64,000 nt of DNA from Albugo candida (taxonomy: Eukaryota > Oomycota > Peronosporomycetes > Albuginales), in the NCBI GenBank assembly GCA_040437565.1, contig JBDOQK010000028.1, positions 337,795 through 401,794 on the forward strand. Reading direction: 5' to 3'. The notes beneath the pieces are model-generated. The model did no database searches. It was not told where the DNA came from and saw only the letters and a list, made by a program, of their open reading frames with translations. Positions 22,761-35,412 of the stretch are shown here, piece by piece. The translations under genes and the position numbers were made by a program. The stretch's first letter is position 1. Each line of letters begins with the position of its first letter.

Positions 22761-23948
22761 GCTAGAAAAGTTGACGCTGGAATAACCTTCGTAGAGCCGT
22801 TGACTGGGAAACATATACTTCGAAGGTGCTGAGGTTTCCGAATATCACTTGTGATTCGTAAAGCATTTAAGTACCTCATTTAGTCGCGATAATACTCTGA
22901 ACTTCTTTTTTTTAATTGAATCATTTGCGAGTGCATAAAGAGTCTATCCTTCTTAGTGTCTTGATGAGAGTATCCTTTGCTCTTCCTTATTTGGATATAA
23001 AAAACGGTAATATATGAAGGCGATTGTGTGTCTGCGTCATCCCGATAAGGTTCTACGGTTAATGTTGATCTACATTATATTATGCGGAATCGAAAAGACT
23101 TTTCGGCCTTTTTATGATCTCTCTTCGAGTATCTTGTGCACGATGAGACCATTGCATTTGCAACAATTGTCTTAACACCTTTGACGACATCTAAGTAGTG
23201 TTGTTAGACAGATCGGGCGAAACGGTGGCTCTCTTTACAGCAGGTCATCGTTTCACCGGTACTTTACAAGCGATATATGAACGATATTTCGAATTTTTTA
23301 ACATCGACATTTAGCGGTTGAGCAATCTCGGCTTCTTTTAGCATCAACGCTTGACGCGCATCATTGACTCGTTATTCTTGTTTGGTTTATTGATTGCTTG
23401 CGTCACTTATGCTCAATAGGATAGCCAGCCAATTCCTTAGAAAGCGTGCAAGACGTTTTCTAAAAAGAGACACCAGCTCACAAAGCGTTGATTCCTGACA
23501 GCTTCAAACGTCTAAATGCGCGATCAACACACTTGGGATCTCGTCTCAATACAAAAAAATGATAACGATCGAAAATTTGACACCTGCATACATACACGTC
23601 AACAAAGTAAAACATGCGCAGAAACAGGAAGACACCAGTATCGCTTCAGAGCGATTGGCAGACTGCGAAGATAATCATGCCTTTAGTCTATGATATCAAA
23701 GGAGCAAAACTATAACAATCTCGCGCTTTGTGGTAGCAGGATATATCCATAGACTTCAACTGTACAATTAGATTGTGTTATTGACTCTAGCATCGTTCAT
23801 TCAAACGTATATGTATGGATCACACTTCATTACAGAGCGTAAACATTGATCCCGTTTCAGTAATTGCCGTCTGAGCGAAAGTATGAGAATAGATCGGGTG
23901 GCATCTCGCTTGCGGCCAAAGTGCTACAAACAATTGCAATGCTTTCGG
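22761..23948. other. No recognisable gene
   Basis: No ORF of useful length and no family motif on either strand. Confidence 0.5.
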
Positions 23949-25066
23949 TCATTTCAACCTGAAAGCGTCTATCAAAGAGTGGAACCAGGCGAGTGAGATA
24001 ATACTGCTTCTCCTCAGGAATATCTCACAAGAGATCTCAGCTATCATGGGAAGGCTCTAAGCACTATTTTGCCAGTAATTAGACAAATTGTGAGAATTTA
24101 TTGGGTTTCTCATCATATCTTGTCGAGCAATTATCTTGGCGCCATTCTAATACTTTACCGCAAAATAGGTGAGCTGTAGCTTCAATTCCATGTGTCGCAA
24201 AATGCTCTGGAAGTATTCTGAAGTACACAAGAAACGAGTTTTGNNNNNNNNNNNNNNNNNNNNNNNNNNNNNNNNNNNNNNNNNNNNNNNNNNNNNNNNN
24301 NNNNNNNNNNNNNNNNNNNNNNNNNNNNNNNNNNNNNNNNNNNATCATTTCAACCTGAAAGCGTCTATCAAAGAGTGCAACCAGGCGATTGAGATAATAC
24401 TGCTTCTCCTCAGGAATATCTCACAAGAGATCTCAGCTATCATGGGAAGGCTCTAAACACTATTTTGCCAATAATTAGACAAATTGTGAGAATTTATTGG
24501 GTTTCTCATCATATCTTGTCGAGCAATTATCTTGGCGCCATTCCAATACTTTATCGCAAAATAGGTGAGCTGTAGGTTCAATTCCATGTGTCGCAAAATG
24601 CTCTGGAAGTATTCTGAAGTACACAAGAAACGAGTTTTGATGAGTTAGTGCTTCTGTAATTTGTCTCGTTCATGCAACGCTTTATTCGAAAAAAATTATC
24701 CCCGCGAATTTATGTAGCAGTGTCATCTGAGAACGCTNNNNNNNNNNNNNNNNNNNNNNNNNNNNNNNNNNNNNNNNNNNNNNNNNNNNNNNNNNNNNNN
24801 NNNNNNNNNNNNNNNNNNNNNNNNNNNNNNNNNNNNNCATCATATCTTGTCGAGCAATTATCTTGGCGCCATTCTAATACTTTACCGCAAAATAGGTGAG
24901 CTGTAGCTTCAATTCCATGTGTCGCAAAATGCTCTGGAAGTATTCTGAAGTACACAAGAAACGAGTTTTGATGAGTTAGTGCTTCTGTAATTTGTCTCGT
25001 TCATGCAACGCTTTATTCAAAAAAATTATCCCCGCGAATTATGTAGCAGTGTCATCTGAAAACGCT
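23949..25066. repeat. Three copies of one segment around two assembly gaps
   Basis: 23949-24243 reappears at about 24344-24640 after gap 24244-24343. Its right part then continues to 24737, and 24508-24737 reappears after gap 24738-24837. Copies differ by single bases. On the minus strand the shared segment reads EHFATHGIEATAHLFCGKVLEW, protein-like but not recognised. The layout suggests unmerged contig ends rather than a true triplication. Confidence 0.8.
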
Positions 25067-27960
25067 ATGATATCCTGGACAATAGGATTTGAATGAAGAA
25101 TGAGATACAAACAAATTTATTATTCGTCACGTAGATCCTTAAGAGATCGTATATTCTAGCCAAATCGTATCAACATGATGTACATATTAAGAGAAATAGG
25201 GACTATACTTCATGCAATTCCGAGCTCTTGCGCATCGAAAGCATCCAACTTCTTCCCGCTGTAGTATCCGCGATACTTGATACTCCCACTGAGAACATCT
25301 TCCTGTCTTTTGTTTTTCAATCTTACGACGTCACCTGCACCATAGATCTCGTCAACTAGTGAGTTCTTAATGCGACTCCAACTGAATAGTAAGCTTTCAT
25401 TCCCCGCATTTCACTATTCTGCTCACGTCCTACGGTTGTATTTGTACCGACGACTTTGTCATCACCGCTCATTCTTTTCTTTTTGTTCATAATCGATCTT
25501 TCAGCGTATTGCCTCTAAATTTGACTTGCATCAAAAGTAAGGACGAGTTGCATAATAAAAAGCTGGTAATTTCTTACTTTGAACTCTTTCCGCACTATTT
25601 GTAGCTTGGAGCGTAGCTGCTGAGCTCTTTTTACACAACACCGCCGTTTTAGTATCTCTCGTCGGCGACATACTTTACAGCTTGTCGATTATTTAAATCA
25701 AGAATCAATCTTCTATGAACAAATCCGTCAATTCTGTGTCAAGGATTGAGCCTATGGAAGGATTTATTTTGATGGTTGCCGATATTGTCTTTATGCATCA
25801 TCAAATGAGACTTGAGAGCTGCCTATTCAGTAACTTGCGCGCATTTCAGTAGGCGTAAAGACAGGTGCGATGCGATAACTTGGTCCTGAGAGCACGATAA
25901 GATGTGTCCACAGTATAACTTTTCCTTGACCGATCTGGAGTTTACTTGAGCGACTTATACATGCTAATAATCTGATGGAAAACGGAACTATTCTAACCTG
26001 GAAGATGCCATGTACTTCAGGGGCTTGCAATGCTTACTATCACAATAAATTATCCGTTTCGACGTCATAAGCTAGGAGCTCTCATGCATTAGCTGCCCAA
26101 ACCAATTTGATGTAGTAGAGTAAGCTGGCCCCGACTATGTTAAGTACACCAAAGTTCGACTTGTTCCTCCACCACCATATCAGATGCGTTTGGTCTCGTA
26201 ACCAAGCATCGCTAATTTCGCATATGGCGATCCCGGTTCATCCACAACAGCGCTTTGGATTTGCTCGAAAGGTTTTTGCATAAAGAAAACTTGTGCGATA
26301 TTCTCTTTTGATCCTCGGTGTTATGTTCGTCTCTTCCAATAATTCCTTAGTGAGCTAATCCATCTCGATGGCTGCAAATGCAAACTAGCTGATTGCTTTG
26401 TTCTATCTAGATGACCAAATTGACTGCTCTTGCTATACAAACAGAGGTTAAGATATTCCAAGCAAGCGCATATACTGACAATCTTAAAATACGCAACTGC
26501 CATCTTTTCGTGACATGTTTGACCTTCGCTACTCCTTTTTGTGATTTACCGACGCTTTTCCGAATTTGATTTTCTTCTCGAATTCGGTGGACACAGATGC
26601 TTTTAAGAATTCAGATATGTTTGCCACCCGCTGTTTCGTCTTCTTAAGTCGTCTATTGGACCGAAACAAGGTCTGCATATGTTCTTCTTAGTAGACTCGA
26701 CTCGATTGCACGCAATGAAATCGGTTAGACAGAATTGGTGTTACAACACACATGACTGTATTGTTGATTTCCTTTTGCGCTATTCAGCACGCACGGGAGC
26801 GCTTGAGCATGCTCCGTCTTTCTGCGTCAGATCTAGGTCTACATCGATTCTTATGGACGCATGCGCAGCTTCTCATGTTCCCTTTCCCCTCAACGGATGC
26901 TTTGCGTTGTGAAATTTATGCACGAACAAGGTGTCGATCACTGATATCATTGAGTCTTAGCCTCTTTGTGCCTTGATTGGATTCAGCTCAACAAAGCAGA
27001 ATTCGTAGATCATCGAACAGCTAGTGGATATCACGGGTATGTCGTAAATAAGCGAATCGTGGGGAGGATGAAACATCCCGTCGCGGTAGTAGGCGTACTC
27101 CTCGATGTCAAGCCAATCACCCAAAGACGGTTAATAGAGCTCTAGGTTCGCCCATCCCGAGACCCGGCTTTGAAAAGGAGCGAGCGCCATAATCGCGCTG
27201 CCCTGATCCTCGACAAGTCAGTTACCATATAAGAGAGGACGCCTACACACAAACCCAGTGAGCTCGCTGTGCTCAACCAGATGCATCATGCAGCACATTG
27301 ATAAGAGTCTACGATCTGATGCGCAAAGCATGTGTACCAGAAAATGTGATGCGGGAATGCTCACAGGGCAACTCCAAGAATAATTATATGAACCAGCCGC
27401 TTCTGTCTAAGAATGTGCATGCATATCGAAAATGGAGAAGCTCGTATTATTGGCGTGATAATCGAGCCTAATCTATAAGGAGGGGATCAAGAAGTCATCC
27501 AAGGTCAACCACAAGAGTATGGAAAGAGCCTTACGGATGCGTGCATGTATTAAGAAACTAGTTTGTATATTTTGTGCAATATCGCAGCTTCTGTTCGAGC
27601 TGATCTAGAAAGCGCTTACAAACATCGCGTTATTCCTTCTGTGTCTGATCCTCCCTCATAGAGCGCGAATGTGAATTCTCGAAGCTTAAGCGGTACGTTA
27701 ACGACAGAAGGAAAGATCAGTAGCTTTAGTTCAGTTCCACACGGATTGTTTTACAAAAAAGCCGGAGCAGAGCATCGGCTTGCAGTATCAATCGGAACTG
27801 TGAATGAGACGCAGAGGCGCAATTGCTTCATTCCGCGTATAAACCGCTCGTTGACGAGGCCAGGTGGGTGTGATTTTCAAGATGATGGGAATTAGTCTCT
27901 CGTCTTTGAGCAACTTTGGCTTTTATGCATACCTGTTGGCTAATACATGTGCAGCATTTC
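25067..27960. other. Gene-poor stretch, some decayed coding texture
   Basis: Only short ORFs. The plus strand from about 26980 to 27140 is protein-like (FVDHRTASGYHGYVVNKRIV, then a stop), and 27671-27895 (+) is open for 74 codons. No motif was recognised. A decayed plus-strand gene upstream of the importin is possible. Confidence 0.4.
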
Positions 27961-28062
27961 TTCACCCGTGTTCGATAGGCTTCCGAGCTTATGCTTGTCA
28001 ATTACTCAGATCTGATTCTGTCGTTGATAGAGTATAGTATACATTTACAAAGGGATCTCATT

Positions 28063-31000
28063 ATGCTGGATAACGGTGGCCATGCTCATTTGATATTGCA
28101 ATTTCTCGAGAAATGCATGAGCTCTGACTCAAATCAGAGGGAACACGCTGAAGCAAAGCTCAGTAATATTGTTTGTATTATGATGAGCGGTAGTAACCTG
28201 TCCCAAAATGAAGTTATTTTGCAAACACTTTTGCAAACTGTAGCACCACACACTGATTCACAAGCTGCTTCATTTCCCCTTCCGTCCGATTTACGCATCA
28301 TCACATGTATTTGGATCAAGAATTTAGTGTCTAAGTACTGGAAAGCGCCCCAATTCGTATCAGATCGCTGGAAATCTCAAGTTTTTCGAAACGCTCTACT
28401 TCGAATGGCCATACAAGAACCCAACCAAGTCGTCGCATTACATTTACGTGTGATTGTCGCATATATATCCCGTTGTGACTTTCCATCTCGTTGGGGAATG
28501 GAAGACTTATTCCAACCGCTTGTCATCTGCCTGCAAATGCCTGGAGACATCTCTCAAGACTTGAATGATCTGATTGAGAAGCAGCACCGAGCAATCCAAA
28601 TCATACTTTGTATTATCAAAGAGCTGGTTACTCGTCGTCTGATGGTACATCGGAAGCAATTTGATACGTTTGCAGTGGAAATATTACCGTTTCTATTAAA
28701 TCATTGGGACGTATTACTGCACTCCATTGGCGATCAATCCGTACTACAGTTCATTCTCAAGCTCACGAAAACGAGTACGAAATTAATAGCACTCATTCTT
28801 ACGAACGCATTTCGTGCTTTGGCCACCCAGCACTTTGAATTGGTGAATGCGATTCTGGGGAAAGTCTGTCAGTACATTGCAAGCCTGCACGCTCAATTTC
28901 CTTCCGGTCATAATCAAACAGCGGTGACAATAGAGGTCGGAAAATGCATATATCAAATGTCAAAGTTGCTGATGAAGATTCAAGCATCCTATCCGATGGA
29001 ATGTCGTGAGTATCTGCAGGTTTTCCTCCGACTTTTTTGGGAAATCCTAGAAGCCAATGTTAATACCGATACTAAAAGCGGTATTGTTTCCGTCCAATTC
29101 TTCACAAACGTATTCAATTGTGAGCTGTATAAATCAAAGCGCGGCTCAGAAACGTCCAAAGTGATGCATAAAGTCATGAGTGCCAACGGTCAAGTAGAAC
29201 TTTGTGATGAAATGATTGCTCAGGCTCAATATGCCATATCGCAGTTCTTCGACATGCCGTCACATTCGTCGAATGCTTGCCGAGTTGTGGCTTTACTGCA
29301 GCGAGTTGTTCTACAATTACTGAGACAGTCAACAAGCGACTTGGAAGCATGGAGTGAAGATCCTGAGTCTTTCTTTCACATCTCAAAAAGCCTAACTGCC
29401 GAAGAATCCATTCGTGTCACTGCTGAAAATCTCTTTCTGACCATGCTTCAGCAATACCCAACAATTTGCATCACAGAATTCCAGAAACTGATTGTTCAAG
29501 TCCCCGAAAAATTCCAGTTGATCTTGAACACCCAACCAAATTCTTCATCGGAACTCTCTGATATCATCTTGGAGTTGGATTCCATTTTTCTTGCATTGGG
29601 ACTTGGAAGCTATATTTTGTATCAGCAAATCGATTTCAATCGACTCTACGTAGCAATCTTTTATCCGCTTTTCACGACATCAGATGCATACCACATTGGG
29701 TCTTTGGCGTGCAGCGGTAGAATCCTTCCGGTGATATTTCATCGTTCCATTTGGCTCGTCGGTCGCTGGCTTGGACAGCTTGCTCCATCGCACTGGCCAA
29801 TTCTTTATGAAAGTGCGTTAAAAAACGCATTTGGGAACGAGGAGATCGCATCGAGATCAAATTCGGAAGATATCGTACTGAAACTTCAAACTATTTCTCT
29901 TATCGAGTGTATGGTCGCCGATTGGAGTGCTGAGGTGGATCAGCTGAAGCAATATTTGCCGATGATTCTGCATGGTTTGTATTCGTTCCTAATGACCACC
30001 AGTACTCTAGAAAGCAAACAGATGATTTTTTGCACCTTGGAAACGATAGCCAAGACATTGGGACCTTCGATCATCGTATGTCTTCCCCAATTGTGCACGC
30101 CATTAACGACTCTATGGTCGCGTTCGAGTGACGATAGCAATTTGATCCGAGGCAAAATTCTGAGCTTCCTGAAACAGATTCTGATTAGTGTCAATGAGCT
30201 TCTCAATGATGCCCCAAATTGTGAGCTGGATGCTATCGAAAAATCGCTGCTTCCGTTACAAGAAATGTGCTTTCAAGGTGTAAAATCGGCCATGGATACG
30301 AAAGCAACCGATTCTTACTTACTAGAAAAAGGGCTTGAATTGTGGTACCAGCTCATTCTGTCCATGAAAGAATATTCTGATCCGCTTGAAGCGATCTTTC
30401 CACACGCACTCGACATTTTACAACGCAATTACGAGCACGGTCTGATCTTGGTCAAAATCATTGAGAAATATCTCACGCTGAACGGCACTGAGAGATTTTG
30501 GGACGTCTATCATGCTCCCATATTAAATCTTTGCATCACACCAATGATCAATAATGTGAATAGCCAAGTCTCTATCGCACTTGCCCATTTGTTGGAACAA
30601 ACGATGGAGCATTTACACAATAGAGGCGCTATGACTCTCTCGCTTTGCAACGAACTGATAGAACCCACTCGACGATTACTCGCCTGCTGTGTGAAATACA
30701 GCGAGAATCACGTGGAAAGGGAGCCGGAGTCTGTTATCATCTCATACCTCCACGTGTTTGCATTTTTGGTTTTATTCCTGCAGCAATTCGACTGGGTGTA
30801 TGTGAGTGTCTTGAAAACTAATTCTCTAGTTTTGGATCAGCTCGTGGACTTGATGTTGAGTAAATTTCCCAACAGCCATACGCAATCTATAAACACGAAT
30901 TCATCATCTGTTTGGTATCCTTGCGAGCTTCGAAGAAAGCTATGGGCGTCGGCTTTGGTTGCTCTATTGGTATGGAGCAGACCGGTTTGTAAGGATCGTG

Positions 31001-31188
31001 TTGAAAAAATTGAGCGGATAGCGAATCAAGTAATAAAGGAGATGCAATCGAGGCATTCCGAGGATCCTTCACATCAACAAATTAGACAAGTACGGGGCAC
31101 CAAATGGGAAAAAATAGCCCAAGTAGACCTAAGAGATTTTCTGGATCGGAATGTACAGTCTCTACGAAATCGACGAGAACGTAGCTGA
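28063..31188 (+). CDS. IPO11: Importin-11 family nuclear transport receptor
   Basis: A karyopherin-beta made of HEAT repeats that carries cargo into the nucleus and is released by Ran-GTP. Known importin-11 cargoes in animals include ubiquitin-conjugating enzymes. The protein is 1041 residues from ATG 28063, close to the roughly 975 of animal importin-11. The N-terminal importin-beta domain lies at about 8-95 (LEKCMSSDSNQREHAEAKL, then CIWIKNLVSKYWK). Internal landmarks match the family: YISRCDFPSRW, LEAWSEDPESFF (the importin-11 W-x-x-DPE-x-F signature) and RSIWLVGRWLGQL. An upstream in-frame ATG at 27991 would add 24 residues. I prefer 28063 because the domain starts directly after it. Single exon, no breaks. 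The nucleoporin gene 4.2 kb away acts in the same pathway, but nothing shows co-regulation. Confidence 0.88.
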   Translation: MLDNGGHAHLILQFLEKCMSSDSNQREHAEAKLSNIVCIMMSGSNLSQNEVILQTLLQTVAPHTDSQAASFPLPSDLRIITCIWIKNLVSKYWKAPQFVSDRWKSQVFRNALLRMAIQEPNQVVALHLRVIVAYISRCDFPSRWGMEDLFQPLVICLQMPGDISQDLNDLIEKQHRAIQIILCIIKELVTRRLMVHRKQFDTFAVEILPFLLNHWDVLLHSIGDQSVLQFILKLTKTSTKLIALILTNAFRALATQHFELVNAILGKVCQYIASLHAQFPSGHNQTAVTIEVGKCIYQMSKLLMKIQASYPMECREYLQVFLRLFWEILEANVNTDTKSGIVSVQFFTNVFNCELYKSKRGSETSKVMHKVMSANGQVELCDEMIAQAQYAISQFFDMPSHSSNACRVVALLQRVVLQLLRQSTSDLEAWSEDPESFFHISKSLTAEESIRVTAENLFLTMLQQYPTICITEFQKLIVQVPEKFQLILNTQPNSSSELSDIILELDSIFLALGLGSYILYQQIDFNRLYVAIFYPLFTTSDAYHIGSLACSGRILPVIFHRSIWLVGRWLGQLAPSHWPILYESALKNAFGNEEIASRSNSEDIVLKLQTISLIECMVADWSAEVDQLKQYLPMILHGLYSFLMTTSTLESKQMIFCTLETIAKTLGPSIIVCLPQLCTPLTTLWSRSSDDSNLIRGKILSFLKQILISVNELLNDAPNCELDAIEKSLLPLQEMCFQGVKSAMDTKATDSYLLEKGLELWYQLILSMKEYSDPLEAIFPHALDILQRNYEHGLILVKIIEKYLTLNGTERFWDVYHAPILNLCITPMINNVNSQVSIALAHLLEQTMEHLHNRGAMTLSLCNELIEPTRRLLACCVKYSENHVEREPESVIISYLHVFAFLVLFLQQFDWVYVSVLKTNSLVLDQLVDLMLSKFPNSHTQSINTNSSSVWYPCELRRKLWASALVALLVWSRPVCKDRVEKIERIANQVIKEMQSRHSEDPSHQQIRQVRGTKWEKIAQVDLRDFLDRNVQSLRNRRERS

Positions 31189-32041
31189 AGTCAAGTACCC
31201 CGTCAAAAATCGAATGGAAGACGCGCGAGTCACGACACGACATATCACGCTGATGGCTTAATAACGTGCTATCTGGTTGTGTGTGAGGCTAATTGACTCA
31301 TTTATCAAGGACACCTCCATCGAGCACCCCCATGTAATCCACACTTTTATACATTGTGGAAGAGTACGATACGAACTACAGATATGAGCATTTCAGATTC
31401 TTGAGTTGTTTACCTGGTGTTTATGGCTTGCTTGAATGCTTATAAAAGCTGCACAACAATCAAAGCAGAATTGCTAAGTACTTAAAGCACCGAATGAGTG
31501 GCAAAGCATGGTTTATCTGATGCGCTTTGCTCATTAGATCTATGATATGATTAAAAAAAATTACCAAGGCGTCAAGTAGACGAGTATGCGACAGGTTTTC
31601 CAATTTCCGAAATCGAAGGCAAGACCGTGTTGCATCCCTTTCTCTGTTATCCCAGATGTAGTCTCTATTGAATGACTTTAGATGTGAAGTGTTTAATCAA
31701 ATGAGCAACACCACTTATAGCTACATCTGGGAAGCCTTAAACCGATCGTTTGTGCAAACCAATTTTCCAAATAGATATAAGTTTCAGCAGTGTCTGCTCT
31801 TCATGGATTGCATTCTTCCATGACCCTTCTTCTGATGACTTTTTGCATTTTTATATGCTGATAGTGCTTCCGGAGCTGTATTTGCTTCATCATACTCGAT
31901 TCGGTGCCCTTGACGGTCGCAACTCTTTCATGATGAGTGAACGATTGAGTTTGATGTTTTGTAAAGCGTCATAGTAGCTAGAAATTCGCCGTGAGGGAGC
32001 GCATCATGCCCTACTGGTCTCGATGATGCACATCTGACAGA
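31189..32041. other. Intergenic, one inverted repeat
   Basis: No gene recognised. CCCAGATGTAG (31651-31661) and CTACATCTGGG (31721-31731) form a perfect 11-base inverted repeat separated by 59 bases. It lies about 460 bases past the importin stop. Function unknown. Confidence 0.45.
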
Positions 32042-32557
32042 TGCATCATATCTCTCACTGCCTGCTCTTGAGTAAAAAAGAGCATCTCGGTATCGATTCG
32101 TTCACAATTGGAATGCATCACTATTGTTGTATCCCGATAATAGTCGAAATCGAAATCTTATTGTTCAATATCGTTCGCGCAGGCGACTTCACATCAAGAT
32201 ATCGCGTCCCTGGATTCTAAAATAAGTGATGTGAGTTACCTCTACAAGCNNNNNNNNNNNNNNNNNNNNNNNNNNNNNNNNNNNNNNNNNNNNNNNNNNN
32301 NNNNNNNNNNNNNNNNNNNNNNNNNNNNNNNNNNNNNNNNNNNNNNNNNTGCATCATATCTCTCACTGCCTGCTCTTGAGTAAAAAAGAGCATCTCGGTA
32401 TCGATTCGTTCACAATTGGAATGCATCACTATTGTTGTATCCCGATAATAGTCGAAATCGAAATCTTATTGTTCAATATCGTTCGCGCAGGCGACTTCAC
32501 ATCAAGATATCGCGTCCCTGGATTCTAAAATAAGTGATGTGAGTTACCTCTACAAGC
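32042..32557. repeat. Duplicated flanks around assembly gap 32250-32349
   Basis: About 208 bases (32042-32249) reappear at 32350-32557 after the 100-N gap, essentially identical by eye. Probably an unmerged contig overlap. Confidence 0.9.
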
Positions 32558-35412
32558 TTTCAATCCATGTTCTGCTCGCGTAATCGCTTACCTCGTCGGA
32601 ATAACTGAGTACCAAACCCTGGAGAAATTTCTATCTCAAGAATATTGGTGTTTCATTTTGCCTATATGAGCACAACCGATTGCACCAAGCACTCGCAATG
32701 TCAACATTATATATATGTGTCCAAAACACTGCTAAGCCGATATTTTGTCCAGATGCGCTGCTCACGGCAATCAATCGCGATATAGGCTCCAACTTTACAT
32801 AGATCGGCTCAATCTTCCTATTCTGACATGCATATGGGTAAGCTTGGATCTGGAACTTCTCCAATTTTGCTTCTTCGGTCTTCGTGCTAGCTCAAATTTG
32901 CTGTCAACATACGGATTGATTATTTGATGTCACATCCCAGCCTGTATGCATATGTATTCGAATATATGATTAATATGCTTACCAACGTCGTTTGTACGAA
33001 AGTACTAGATCTTATAACCAAGCAATTGTATCCGAGATTACCGGAGACTTGTGGTCATGAAGAAAACCAGCACACAAACTTGTGTCATTTCCGCACAATA
33101 CTTGCGTTTTTGCGCTTTACCGGTGAATTGTCTTCACAGTTTTTCGTATAACAATACTTTAGGGATCTTGTGCGAAACATCCTGATCGATACGAAGGATG
33201 GCGATGGAGTAGAAAGACCTCTTAGCTAGAATCCATTACATCATGTAAAAAATGAACTAGCAAATTTCACGAGCAGCACAACGGATAAAATCAGCTGGAA
33301 ATATCTCGTATCAAAGTTTGCGCCAATGTCTTCCACGTGATCCATCTGCATCGCCTCTAATTCGAATCGAAATATGGTAACAGGATTAATTCGAAAAGCT
33401 TACTACGATTGTAGTTCCTTAGGCCGTATATTACACAATTGGCAAGCTTCTAGCGTTGTGCAAATGAGTAATTTACGCAATACTGATTGTATATTGAAGT
33501 GCGAAATACATATCAGCGGATTGTGCATACATGCTTCTTGGACTTGATGAGCCCATCAATCGAAATATGGTAACACGAGCACACGGTATAAAGCCCACTT
33601 TTTGCTTGTGATTTCTGGTTTACTTGGCTCAGGCTGATATAGGACTCATCGCTGTATCATTGTACCAGTACATTATCTCTGCGCTGTCAATATGACGATA
33701 TTTCAAGACTTGTACCAACAAGTTGATACAACCACTCGCGATCATACAATGTAGTCGACGAGCAGCTAGATGCATTCTATTGGCATGGAAGAAGAAGCTA
33801 GCGATCGCAATCCAATAAATCTCGGTCATTTCACTACTGCGCGAAAGAAAATGAGAAAGAGATGGAAGAATCTACTACTGTAATATTTCCGAGTTAAGAT
33901 GCGAACGTATATTCCTTAGGACTAAAAAAGCGATGGAGATGTAATGTATGTGCAGATGTTGGAGCCACAAGTGAAGATGTCCCCAACTATCATCATCGAA
34001 GAATAGCTACCTGCCACAAAAGCTAAAGTTTCTGTGGTAGATGAGCTTCTCGTATGGAAGATAAGGGATGAGACTGGATGCACTGCAACAGGAGGTTACG
34101 GGAAAAATCGAAAAAAGGTCAAGACTTGCGCGGACGTTGATTCGCAATTTTTTGGCTCTTGGCGGAAGCAGCAAATCAACAACCGATTGTGAATACAGTT
34201 TAGGAAACTCGAAGACCAGCAAAATAATATTCTGCCATTTTTGACCCTATCAACGTATACGCAAGCGGCTGTGATGGAAGTAATCTAGCCATGCAGATAA
34301 GGCTGGAACAAATTCAAATTCAATTGTATTCGAGACTAAAAGTTTGAGTCAATAGGTAGTCAGAGTTCTACAGTAGAAAACAAGCCGTATGCAAATTCGT
34401 TCTTTGTAGGTTACCCAGAAATTGTACATTTATTAAGAAAACGAAGCAGTGGGACAACAGCTAATCAATGACACAGATGGCGTCACGCTGATATGATATC
34501 AGGAAAGCTAAGGTTCCCTATGTCATTGCTTGCAGAATTTTATTCACAAATAGGGCCTTTATCGAGCGTCAACGAGCTTGACCGCAGTGAGAATTGTTAC
34601 TTTACGACAAATAGGCACTGACTTCATATTTCCAAGGCTTCTTTACTTTAAACCTTGTGAAATTCCCACAACAAATTCGTCGAAGACCTTTAAACTTGAA
34701 GCATAATCGTCTTCGAGGTGATTGCACACACATAGCTAGCTACTCCAAAGCAAAGTAAAGCAAAACAGACCTTCAGTACATTACCTCAATTAAATGCGTT
34801 CAAATTTCACAACAGATTCGTAAATGTCATTGTTTATGGGAATGACAATTTTTTGTTACGTTGCCAACACTCTGCGATTGCTAATATACCTCTAGCAATC
34901 AAAATGACGCAACGCCTCGATTTCTAGTTCCATAACCTTATCCAAGGTTTTCTATGAGAGCTTTTGTAGCTGATTGATTTCCCCCTAAAGTGCTCGGCCC
35001 GTTGCAGGAAATGATTTCTTCATAATGTCGCTTACAATGCGCGTGGGATTAGGAAAAGTGAGCCGATGCTTTATTATCAACATCCTACCTGCGCTATCCA
35101 GTCCATCTGTGCAATGAGCGGGGATTGCGAAATCCGCTGATGTTTCTTCCTTCGTTACAAGTTTGCATCAAGTGTAATGTGCTACGACGACAACATTGTA
35201 GACAGTGTCTCGAACCCTTCCGACTGGCACTGCAAATAATGCAAGTAGTTTAATGCTCCATTTCCTTTTACTTCTCCTATGTTACCCAGGCTTTGCAACA
35301 CGATATGAAAGGTGATAAACTCTCAGAATGTGACAGTGCTTCAGACATGTAATTGATATAAGATTTGCAATTGAACGTGCGTTGGGTAACTTATTCGTTG
35401 GCACATATATGA
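32558..35412. other. Intergenic, no recognisable gene
   Basis: Only short, unconvincing ORFs on both strands. Nothing with a family motif. This is the 3' side of both flanking genes, since the importin and the nucleoporin converge here. Confidence 0.5.

Noticed and set aside
23949-25066. Local triplication of a gene segment
   Set aside because: Both junctions fall at 100-N gaps, so this is most simply explained by unmerged contig ends.
26679-26976. Two overlapping ORFs (77 and 74 codons) as a gene
   Set aside because: Overlapping in different frames with no motif, and one opens on GTG. Likely chance.
27991-28062. Upstream ATG as the importin start
   Set aside because: The extra 24 residues precede the importin-beta N-terminal domain and have no family counterpart. 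ATG 28063 is the more likely start, though the upstream one is not excluded.
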